A stretch of 7,558 nucleotides of DNA from Bacteroidia bacterium (lineage in GTDB: Bacteria; Bacteroidota; Bacteroidia; Bacteroidales; GCA-2748055): the NCBI GenBank assembly GCA_030596245.1, contig JAUVKN010000211.1, positions 1 to 7,558 of the forward strand, written 5' to 3'. Below the pieces are notes generated by a model. The model was not told the origin of the DNA. It saw only the letters and a list, made by a program, of their open reading frames with translations, and ran no database searches. Both the position numbers and the translations under genes were made by a program. Positions 1 through 5,752 of this stretch are shown in pieces (positions within the stretch are counted from its first letter, which is position 1; every line of letters starts with the position of its first letter).

Positions 1-15
1 CCTGTTTCAATAAAC

Positions 16-43
16 TACCCCGAGGCAGAGCCATCGAGGTATT
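16..43. repeat. Hairpin repeat, copy A
   Basis: The unit begins TACCCCGAGGCAGAGCC and continues ATCGAGGTATT. It matches copy B at 99-125 in 23 of 28 aligned positions, counting one 1-base gap. It folds as a short hairpin: CGAGGC (21-26), loop AGA (27-29), GCC (30-32), a bulged A33, then TCG (34-36). The pair closing the loop is C26-G30 here and T109-A113 in copy B, a compensatory change that suggests the structure is kept. Confidence 0.55.
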
Positions 44-62
44 AAGCGGAATATTATTTTAA

Positions 63-83
63 TGAAAAACCTGCCGTTTTTCA
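63..83. repeat. Central AT-rich hairpin, possible weak terminator
   Basis: TGAAAAAC (63-70) and GTTTTTCA (76-83) are perfect complements around the 5-base loop CTGCC. The stem has only two G-C pairs. On the minus strand the hairpin begins exactly at the TGA stop of the short secreted frame (81-83) and is followed by TTAAAATAATATT, so it could act as a weak terminator for that frame. It is also the centre of the symmetric mosaic at 2-140, which is an equally good explanation. Confidence 0.45.
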
Positions 84-254
84 AACTTTTCCGCTCTTTA
101 CCCCGAGGTAGAACCTCGAGGAATTCTTTTGATTAAACAGATCCACACTTGTATCAATGGTATCTATGAGTTCTCCTTCTCCCGGGGCATCCTGAGCATG
201 CATTAAAAAAGGAGCTAATATAAAAATGGCCAGTGTCCAGATATTCTTATTCAT
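81..254 (-). CDS. Short exported protein frame, probably truncated (57 aa)
   Basis: The frame starts at ATG 254-252 on the minus strand and stops at TGA 83-81. Residues 1-20 form a convincing signal peptide: Asn-Lys after Met, a hydrophobic core WTLAIFILAPFLM, then His-Ala with a likely cut before Gln21-Asp22. The mature part is acidic (DAPGEGELIDTIDTSVDLF). The last 14 residues or so (NSSRFYLGVKSGKV) are encoded by hairpin repeat B and the TCCGCT arm, and the stop lies in the central hairpin. The likely story is a longer exported or outer-membrane protein gene cut short by insertion of the repeat element; a real small secreted protein cannot be excluded. I do not recognise a family. No Shine-Dalgarno sequence precedes it, as expected in Bacteroidota. 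It points away from the leu operon. Confidence 0.45.
   Translation of the reverse strand: MNKNIWTLAIFILAPFLMHAQDAPGEGELIDTIDTSVDLFNQKNSSRFYLGVKSGKV
99..125. repeat. Hairpin repeat, copy B
   Basis: This is the second copy of the unit at 16-43, in the same orientation. Its stem is CGAGGT (104-109), loop AGA (110-112), ACCTCG (113-118), a perfect 6-bp stem. It contains the palindrome CCTCGAGG (114-121). Read on the minus strand it encodes the NSSRFYLG stretch near the end of the short exported frame, so the repeat lies inside an open frame. Confidence 0.55.
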
Positions 255-275
255 GATCAAAGTAAATTTTGATCA
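254..275. promoter_or_regulatory. 22-bp dyad, candidate operator
   Basis: TGATCAAA (254-261) and TTTGATCA (268-275) are perfect 8-bp complements with a 6-bp spacer, GTAAAT. The size fits the binding site of a dimeric helix-turn-helix regulator. It covers the start codon edge and the immediate upstream side of the short minus-strand frame, and lies about 155 bp before leuC, so it could serve either side. No regulator gene is visible nearby. The sequence is AT-rich, which makes chance symmetry more likely; the regulatory role is inference. Confidence 0.35.
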
Positions 276-398
276 AATTAATGAAATATTAACAAATCGC
301 TGCACGTTCTCTTCCGGTTATATTGTGTAAAACCTAAAACTGTGTTAATTCATCATCAATACAACTGTTTTTATTATCAACTTGTTGCATAAGTTTCT

Positions 399-406
399 TA
401 CATTTG
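399..406 (+). promoter_or_regulatory. Candidate -7 promoter box of the leu operon
   Basis: TACATTTG matches the Bacteroidota -7 consensus TANNTTTG exactly and lies 24 bases before the leuC start, which would give a short leader. A -33 TTTG-type box at the usual distance (about 19-21 bases upstream) is not present; the nearest is the TTG pair at 382-387, which is too close. No attenuator hairpin, leader peptide or riboswitch was recognised between here and leuC. Confidence 0.35.
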
Positions 407-430
407 CGGCTTACATAAAACATACGAAAG

Positions 431-1831
431 TTGGCCGGAAAAACATTATTTGATAAGATATGGGATGCCCATGTGGTGAATGAGATCAAGGAGGGTCCAT
501 CGGTACTCTATATCGACAAGCACCTGATCCATGAAGTGACAAGTCCCCAGGCGTTTGCAGGAATTGACCAACGGGGAATCAGCGTGTTCCGTCCCCAGCA
601 TACAGTGGCCACACCCGACCACAATGTCCCCACTGTTGACCAGCATTTGCCCATTAAAGAGGAGCTTTCCCGCTTCCAGGTCAACAAACTGACCGAGAAT
701 TGTGAGAAACATGGTATCACACTATATGGGCTTAATCATCCCTACCACGGTATTGTGCACGTGATCGGGCCTGAACTGGGAATCACCCAACCGGGAATGA
801 CAATGGTTTGTGGTGATAGTCACACCTCCACACACGGAGCATTCGGAAGTGTTGCTTTCGGCATTGGCACCTCCGAGGTTGAAATGGTCCTCGCCACACA
901 ATGCATTCTTCAGCCCAAACCGAGGAAGATGCGCATCAATGTGGAAGGAGAACTTTCGAAAGGTGTGACTGCCAAGGATGTGATCCTCTATATCATCTCC
1001 AAAATTTCAACCAGTGGTGGAACCGGATATTTCATTGAATATGCCGGTTCGGCCATCAGAGGCCTCTCCATGGAAGGCCGCATGACGGTTTGCAACATGA
1101 GCATAGAAAGTGGTGCCCGTGGCGGACTTATCGCCCCGGATGAGACCACATTTCAATATATCAAAGGAAGAGAATTTGCACCTACAGGATCAGCGTTCGA
1201 CCGGGCAGTTGAAAAATGGAAAAAACTGAAAAGTGATGATGAGGCAGTATTCGATAAGGAACTACACTATGATGCCGCCGATATTGAACCCATGATCACC
1301 TATGGAACCAATCCTGGCATGGGAACAAAGATAAGTTCAAATATTCCAACAGTGGAAGATATCGAACCAGGCAACAGGGAATCTTATAAAAAATCCCTTT
1401 CCTATATGGACTTTGAAGCGGGCACACCTATTGCCGGCCGGAAAGTGGACTATGTATTTGTGGGCAGCTGTACCAATGGAAGGATTGAGGACCTGCGGGA
1501 AGTAGCAGATTTCGTCAAAGGTCGGCGCAAAGCAGACCATATTACAGCATGGATTGTTCCCGGGTCGAAACAGGTGGAGAAGCAGGCCCATGAAGAAGGT
1601 ATTACCGGGATCCTGGAAGAGGCAGGCTTTAAACTCAGGCAACCTGGATGTTCTGCCTGCCTGGCCATGAATGATGATAAGATACCGGAGGGAAAACTTG
1701 CTGTAGCTACATCAAACAGAAATTTCGAAGGTCGACAGGGTCCGGGAGCCCGAACCATGCTTGCCAGTCCCCTTTCAGCTGCGGCTGCGGCTGTAGCAGG
1801 AATTGTCACAGATCCCAGATCCATTTTATAG
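431..1831 (+). CDS. leuC: 3-isopropylmalate/citramalate dehydratase, large subunit
   Basis: LeuC is the iron-sulfur subunit of cytosolic isopropylmalate isomerase. With LeuD it moves the hydroxyl group of 2-isopropylmalate to give 3-isopropylmalate (leucine pathway), and in citramalate pathways it converts (R)-citramalate via citraconate to 3-methylmalate. The protein is 466 aa, the usual length. The three [4Fe-4S] cysteines are present at 347 (VGSCTNG), 407 and 410 (PGCSAC), at the same numbers as in the E. coli enzyme. Other aconitase-family motifs are GDSHTSTHGAFGS (128-140) and SNRNFEGRQG (428-437). The start is TTG at 431: it gives the normal N-terminus MAGKTLFDKIWDAHVV, there is no in-frame ATG between it and the upstream TAA at 416-418, and no Shine-Dalgarno sequence is visible. 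It is the first gene of the operon, 33 bp before leuD. Confidence 0.97.
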   Translation: MAGKTLFDKIWDAHVVNEIKEGPSVLYIDKHLIHEVTSPQAFAGIDQRGISVFRPQHTVATPDHNVPTVDQHLPIKEELSRFQVNKLTENCEKHGITLYGLNHPYHGIVHVIGPELGITQPGMTMVCGDSHTSTHGAFGSVAFGIGTSEVEMVLATQCILQPKPRKMRINVEGELSKGVTAKDVILYIISKISTSGGTGYFIEYAGSAIRGLSMEGRMTVCNMSIESGARGGLIAPDETTFQYIKGREFAPTGSAFDRAVEKWKKLKSDDEAVFDKELHYDAADIEPMITYGTNPGMGTKISSNIPTVEDIEPGNRESYKKSLSYMDFEAGTPIAGRKVDYVFVGSCTNGRIEDLREVADFVKGRRKADHITAWIVPGSKQVEKQAHEEGITGILEEAGFKLRQPGCSACLAMNDDKIPEGKLAVATSNRNFEGRQGPGARTMLASPLSAAAAAVAGIVTDPRSIL

Positions 1832-1864
1832 TGTTTTATTACGAAATATTTAATTCTTCAACAG

Positions 1865-2458
1865 ATGTCAATTGTAAAATTTTCGACCATACTATCTACA
1901 GCAGTCCCGCTGCCCATTGAAAATGTGGATACAGATCAGATCATTCCGGCACGTTTCCTGAAAGCCACCACCCGGGAAGGTTTCGGAGAGAACCTGTTCA
2001 GGGACTGGCGCTATGATAAAAGCGGTCAGCCTAAAGCTGATTTCGTGTTGAACAGTTCGACCTATTCAGGGAGTATCCTGGTAGGCGGGAAAAATTTTGG
2101 AAGCGGTTCCAGCAGGGAACATGCGGCCTGGGCCATTCACGATTTTGGATTCAAAGTGGTGGTGTCCAGCTTTTTTGCCGACATATTCAAGGGCAATGCC
2201 TTGAACAATGGGTTGTTGCCGGTACAGGTATCGGAGAAATTCCTTGCCAGAATTTTTCAATCCATTGAAGATGATTCTGCTACCCTCATCAAAGTAGACC
2301 TTGAAAAACAGGAGATCTCATTGAAAGCCTCAGGTGCATCGGAGCATTTCGATATCAATCCCTACAAAAAAAAGTGTCTTATTAATGGGTACGACGACAT
2401 TGACTACCTGTTGAGTATCAAGGAGAAAATTGCACAATTTGAAGTATCAAGAGCTTAA
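1865..2458 (+). CDS. leuD: 3-isopropylmalate/citramalate dehydratase, small subunit
   Basis: LeuD is the swivel-domain subunit that joins LeuC to form the isomerase active site. The 197-aa length is normal for the family (about 200 aa). Visible motifs are NVDTDQIIPARFL (20-32), the substrate-binding loop GGKNFGSGSSREHAAWA (74-90) and FKGNALNNGLLPV (108-120). The ATG start gives the standard N-terminus; the 33-bp gap after leuC has no Shine-Dalgarno sequence or terminator. It precedes the citramalate synthase gene by only 12 bp, so the three genes are certainly transcribed together. LeuCD accept both isopropylmalate and citramalate in known pathways, so this pair can serve leucine and isoleucine synthesis. 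Confidence 0.97.
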   Translation: MSIVKFSTILSTAVPLPIENVDTDQIIPARFLKATTREGFGENLFRDWRYDKSGQPKADFVLNSSTYSGSILVGGKNFGSGSSREHAAWAIHDFGFKVVVSSFFADIFKGNALNNGLLPVQVSEKFLARIFQSIEDDSATLIKVDLEKQEISLKASGASEHFDINPYKKKCLINGYDDIDYLLSIKEKIAQFEVSRA

Positions 2459-2470
2459 GACCTTCCAATT

Positions 2471-4000
2471 ATGAAAATCACCATCATGGATACCACGCTC
2501 CGGGACGGGGAACAGACCTCCGGAGTATCGTTCACTGCCACAGAAAAACTCAATATCGCCAAGCTGTTGCTGGAGGAGCTAAGCGTAGATCGCATCGAAG
2601 TGGCATCTGCAAGAGTCTCAGAAGGCGAATTCAAAGGAGCCCACCTGATCTTCAACTGGGCGAAGGATAATGGTCACCTTGACAAAGTAGAAGTGCTGGG
2701 CTTCATCGATGGTGACATCTCCCTGAAATGGATCCGGGAAGCAGGAGGCAAGGTGAATAACCTCCTGATGAAAGGTTCACTTAAACACTGTGAGACTCAA
2801 CTTAGAAAAACTCCTGAACAACACATTGCCGATGTGAAGGAGGTGCTTCGCATTGCAAGAGACATGGGCATTGGAATGAATATATACTTTGAGGATTGGT
2901 CCAATGGGATGCGAAACTCGCCTGAATACATGTACCAGGTACTGGATGCACTTAAAGATGAGAGCATTGATCATTTCATGTTACCAGATACCCTGGGGAT
3001 CCTCAACCAGCAGGAGGTCTATGACTTCTGTCTGGATATGATTACCAGGTACCCAGAACTTAATTTTGATTTCCACGCCCACAATGACTATGACCTGGCT
3101 GCGGCCAATGTATTTGCCGCCGTCAATGCCGGGATCACAGGGATCCATACAACCCTGAACGGGCTTGGGGAACGTGCCGGAAATGTGCCCCTTTCAAGTG
3201 TGATTGGGATCGTGAAGGACCACTTCAACTATGAAATGTCGGTTAACGAGGATCGCCTCTACCATGCCAGTAAAATGCTCGAATCCTTCTCAGGCATCAG
3301 GATCCCATTAAATAAACCGCTCATCGGTGAAAATGTATTCACCCAGACCAGCGGGATCCATGCAGATGGGGACCAGAAAGATGATCTTTACTTCAACGAT
3401 CTGCTACCGGAACGGTTTGGAAGGAAAAGAACCTATGCCCTGGGCAAAATGTCGGGCAAGGCCAGCATTATGAAGAACCTGGAAGAGTTGGGGATCGAAC
3501 TCAGCAAAAATGAGATGAAACAGGTCACCAAAAGGGTGATTGAAATTGGGGATAAGAAGGAGATCATCACCAAGGAGGACCTCCCCTACATTATCTCTGA
3601 CGTACTCAGAAGCAAACGTGTGGACGAGAAGATCAGGATCAAAAATTTTCAACTATCAGTGGCACGCGGACTCAGATCCGTAGCCACCCTGGCCATAGAG
3701 ATCAACTGTGAGATCTATGAAGGGACAGCCTCGGGTGATGGTCAGTATGACGCTTTTATGAAAGCGCTCTGGAAGATCTATGACCGGTTGGAGAAAAAAC
3801 ACCCTGTGCTTACTGACTACGTGGTGACAATCCCACCCGGGGGGAAGACCGACGCGTTGGTTCATTGTGCGATCACTTGGAATTATGAGGGAGATATCAT
3901 CAAAACCCGTGCCCTGGATTCTGACCAGACTGTAGCAGCCATTAAGTGCACCACAAGAATGTTAAATATAATTGAAGCATCCAGCAAATCAGACTGTTAG
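2471..4000 (+). CDS. cimA: (R)-citramalate synthase, Leptospira type
   Basis: Condenses pyruvate with acetyl-CoA to (R)-citramalate, the first step of threonine-independent isoleucine synthesis. The 509-aa protein has a DRE-TIM catalytic barrel (about 1-280) with DTTLRDGEQ (7-15), metal ligands in FHAHND (201-206) and NGLGERAGN (230-238), then a linker with SGIHADG (294-300) and a C-terminal LeuA-type regulatory domain (about 390-505) with SGDGQYDAFM (421-430). Aligned by eye to my memory of Leptospira interrogans CimA, all its pyruvate-site residues are kept: Arg11, Asp12, Leu76, Leu99, Tyr139, Glu141, Thr174, His202, His204. Seven of eight isoleucine-site residues are kept (Tyr426, Asp427, Leu447, Tyr450, Ile454, Val464, Gln486); a Pro is replaced by Ser484. 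Feedback by isoleucine is therefore likely. Automatic annotation may label it 2-isopropylmalate synthase. It lies 12 bp after leuD and 81 bp before leuB. Confidence 0.88.
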   Translation: MKITIMDTTLRDGEQTSGVSFTATEKLNIAKLLLEELSVDRIEVASARVSEGEFKGAHLIFNWAKDNGHLDKVEVLGFIDGDISLKWIREAGGKVNNLLMKGSLKHCETQLRKTPEQHIADVKEVLRIARDMGIGMNIYFEDWSNGMRNSPEYMYQVLDALKDESIDHFMLPDTLGILNQQEVYDFCLDMITRYPELNFDFHAHNDYDLAAANVFAAVNAGITGIHTTLNGLGERAGNVPLSSVIGIVKDHFNYEMSVNEDRLYHASKMLESFSGIRIPLNKPLIGENVFTQTSGIHADGDQKDDLYFNDLLPERFGRKRTYALGKMSGKASIMKNLEELGIELSKNEMKQVTKRVIEIGDKKEIITKEDLPYIISDVLRSKRVDEKIRIKNFQLSVARGLRSVATLAIEINCEIYEGTASGDGQYDAFMKALWKIYDRLEKKHPVLTDYVVTIPPGGKTDALVHCAITWNYEGDIIKTRALDSDQTVAAIKCTTRMLNIIEASSKSDC

Positions 4001-4081
4001 AGATTATTAGTTGTAGATCTGTTAGGGGTTATTAGTTAATAGTCAGGGAAGTTTTTAGAGTTAGTAAAAAATCTGAATACA
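4001..4081 (+). repeat. TTAG-rich spacer with a 9-bp direct repeat
   Basis: TTATTAGTT occurs at 4004-4012 and again at 4029-4037, 25 bases apart. TTAG occurs six times between the cimA stop and 4064. The spacer is AT-rich, contains frequent stop codons and no hairpin strong enough for a terminator. At 81 bp it is the longest gap in the operon, but I see no second promoter with a clear TANNTTTG box. Confidence 0.4.
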
Positions 4082-5140
4082 ATGAATTATAAGATTGCTG
4101 TATTGCCCGGGGACGGGATTGGACCGGAGATCGTAGAACAGGCCATCAAAGTATTAGAGGCTGTTGGGACGAAATTTAACCACAACTTTGAATTCACCGA
4201 AGCACTGGTTGGAGCCACCGCCATTGACCGGGTTGGAGATCCATTCCCTGAAGAGACTTTTAGGCTATGCATGGATTCAAATGCTGTACTTTTCGGAGCC
4301 ATCGGAGATCCCAAATATGACAATGATCCAAAAGCGACGGTCAGGCCTGAACAGGGGTTACTGGCCATGCGTAAAAAACTGGGGCTTTATGCGAATATAC
4401 GCCCCGTGACCACCTTCCCATCATTGATCCATAAGTCGCCGCTTCGCAGGGACCTGGTGGAGGGCGCAGATTTTGTGGTGGTCAGGGAGCTTACCGGCGG
4501 GATCTATTTTGGAGAACCCAGAGGTCGTTCGGAAGACCTTACCACAGCTTATGATACTTGTGTGTACACAAAATTTGAGGTGGAACGGATTGTGAAACTT
4601 GGGTTTGAATATGCAGCAAAGAGAAACAAAAAGCTTACCGTAGTAGATAAAGCCAACATACTGGCTACCTCCAGGCTATGGAGAGAGACAGTTCAGGAAA
4701 TGACTCCGGATCATCCCGGGATCGAAGTTGATTATATGTTCGTGGACAATGCTGCCATGCAGATCATCCAATGGCCCAAAAAGTTCGATGTGATGGTCAC
4801 CGAGAACATGTTTGGAGACATCCTCTCCGATGAAGCCAGTGTGATCACAGGATCGCTTGGCCTGCTGCCATCTGCATCCGTAGGCATTCATACCTCTGTA
4901 TTTGAACCGATCCACGGATCCTACCCCCAGGCTGCCGGAAAAGACATTGCCAATCCCGTGGCCACCGTTCTTTCAGCAGCCATGTTGCTGGAGCTCTCCC
5001 TGAACCTCAATGATGAGGCCCAGGCCATAAGGGATGTCGTGGACAAATCGATGTCGGAAGGTATTGTCACTGAAGATATTGCTGAAGGAAAAGCTTACAG
5101 GACCTCAGAGGTGGGTGACTGGCTTGCAGAGAATCTATAG
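4082..5140 (+). CDS. leuB: 3-isopropylmalate (and probably 3-methylmalate) dehydrogenase
   Basis: LeuB is a cytosolic NAD-dependent dehydrogenase that oxidises and decarboxylates 3-isopropylmalate to 2-oxoisocaproate; in citramalate pathways the same enzyme turns 3-methylmalate into 2-oxobutyrate. The 352-aa length is typical. Visible motifs are GDGIGPEI (10-17), RPEQGLLAMRK (88-98), NIRPV (105-109), RELTGGIYFGEPRGR (135-149), VDKANIL (188-194), DNAAMQII (222-229), the isocitrate/isopropylmalate dehydrogenase signature NMFGDILSDEASVITGSLGL (242-261) and the nucleotide-binding EPIHGSYPQAAGKDIANP (275-292). The ATG start is standard for the family. It is the last gene of the operon; its TAG stop is 3 bp from the stop of the convergent gene, and no terminator is seen between them. 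Confidence 0.97.
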   Translation: MNYKIAVLPGDGIGPEIVEQAIKVLEAVGTKFNHNFEFTEALVGATAIDRVGDPFPEETFRLCMDSNAVLFGAIGDPKYDNDPKATVRPEQGLLAMRKKLGLYANIRPVTTFPSLIHKSPLRRDLVEGADFVVVRELTGGIYFGEPRGRSEDLTTAYDTCVYTKFEVERIVKLGFEYAAKRNKKLTVVDKANILATSRLWRETVQEMTPDHPGIEVDYMFVDNAAMQIIQWPKKFDVMVTENMFGDILSDEASVITGSLGLLPSASVGIHTSVFEPIHGSYPQAAGKDIANPVATVLSAAMLLELSLNLNDEAQAIRDVVDKSMSEGIVTEDIAEGKAYRTSEVGDWLAENL

Positions 5141-5143
5141 CAA

Positions 5144-5722
5144 CTATTTTTTCAAGCCCCGCTCCAGGAACCAGACATTGATCCCTGTCTCCTGCTCATA
5201 CCAATTGTGGTATATCTCAAAGCCTACATATTGATATAGCTTAAGGACCTTCTCAACCGTTGTCTCAATCAGGATTGGAAGATTGAGTCTTTTAGAAAGT
5301 CCGAAGAGATGGTCACGAATATCAGCCAGCCCTCTTATACTCGTAATCTCCGGATCGCTGCCCAGGATCCATACATAAATATAATCCTCATAATCGCGTC
5401 GAAGACTTTTAATATACTTCTCCCTCTTCAGGGTCGGAAATAACTGGGATGGTTTGATGGCTTTCAAAAACATCTTACCATATTTGAGGAAATCTATAAA
5501 AGTCCTTCGATACTGGCTATTTTGATAATAGAACAGGATTGTTGTCTTATCTTTCGAAAGATAGATCCCATCAAATTTCTCCACCAGGTCATAAGCATAT
5601 TCCGTCATCAGACGAACACTCCTGGCGGGATTTTTCTTCTTCATCATCGCCATTACCCGCGGATTTTCCTCAAACGCATTTGCTACAATGCTGATAATAA
5701 TGTCACGATCAGATTTTTCCAT
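5144..5722 (-). CDS. Divergent GNAT-family N-acetyltransferase-like protein
   Basis: The 192-aa product has the C-terminal pattern of the GNAT fold: a hydrophobic strand YIYVWILGSDPE (114-125), a CoA-loop-like segment SIRGLA (128-133), a helix, the strand LPILIET (148-154), and LYQYVGFEIYHNW (162-174), which corresponds to the family motif FYexxGF with Tyr163 at the usual general-acid position. The first residue of the R/Q-x-x-G-x-A/G loop is Ser128 instead of Arg or Gln. The N-terminal half (FEENPRVMAMM, then a basic middle segment) fits cytosolic GNATs but names no substrate. The start at ATG 5722-5720 lies 30 bp after the phosphatase stop, so the two genes are probably co-transcribed. The stop is 3 bp from that of leuB. 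Family assignment is moderately firm; the acceptor is unknown. Confidence 0.7.
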   Translation of the reverse strand: MEKSDRDIIISIVANAFEENPRVMAMMKKKNPARSVRLMTEYAYDLVEKFDGIYLSKDKTTILFYYQNSQYRRTFIDFLKYGKMFLKAIKPSQLFPTLKREKYIKSLRRDYEDYIYVWILGSDPEITSIRGLADIRDHLFGLSKRLNLPILIETTVEKVLKLYQYVGFEIYHNWYEQETGINVWFLERGLKK

Positions 5723-5752
5723 TGAATAAGCCAGAGGATACTAGTTAGCCCG

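Larger units (their letters stand above)
2..140. repeat. Mosaic of nested inverted and direct repeats (REP/BIME- or MITE-like)
   Basis: Seen in the sequence, from the outside in: CTGTTT (2-7) with AAACAG (135-140); two similar small hairpins in the same orientation (16-43 and 99-125); AGCGGA (45-50) with its exact complement TCCGCT (90-95); and a central 8-bp hairpin (63-83). Spacings on the two sides are similar: 8 and 9 bases outside the small hairpins, 1 and 3 bases inside them. This layout resembles the composite palindromic intergenic elements of bacteria that are mobilised by REP-associated tyrosine transposases, or a MITE. That assignment is inference: no transposase is in the window and only one copy can be seen. 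The outer 6-base pair could be chance. The element overlaps the 3' end of a short minus-strand frame, and its left limit may lie outside the window. Confidence 0.5.

Noticed and set aside
253..330. Plus-strand 25-codon frame before leuC with four Ile codons, as a possible attenuation leader peptide
   Set aside because: The Ile codons are scattered in AT-rich sequence, there is no following terminator/antiterminator hairpin before leuC, and the candidate promoter box lies downstream of it.
382..387. TTGTTG as the -33 element of the leu promoter
   Set aside because: It is only about 12-14 bases from the -7 box, too close for the Bacteroidota promoter spacing.
1337..1824. Long open frames on the minus strand opposite leuC
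   Set aside because: They have no recognisable motifs and lie fully within a well-conserved gene; they reflect its codon composition.
2471..4000. Reading the synthase as leuA or homocitrate synthase
   Set aside because: The pocket residues and overall sequence follow Leptospira citramalate synthase much more closely; its place after leuD in a leu cluster also fits citramalate.
5102..5112. ACCTC-A-GAGGT palindrome near the leuB end as a terminator
   Set aside because: A one-base loop cannot form a hairpin, there is no adjacent T-run, and it is inside the leuB coding sequence.
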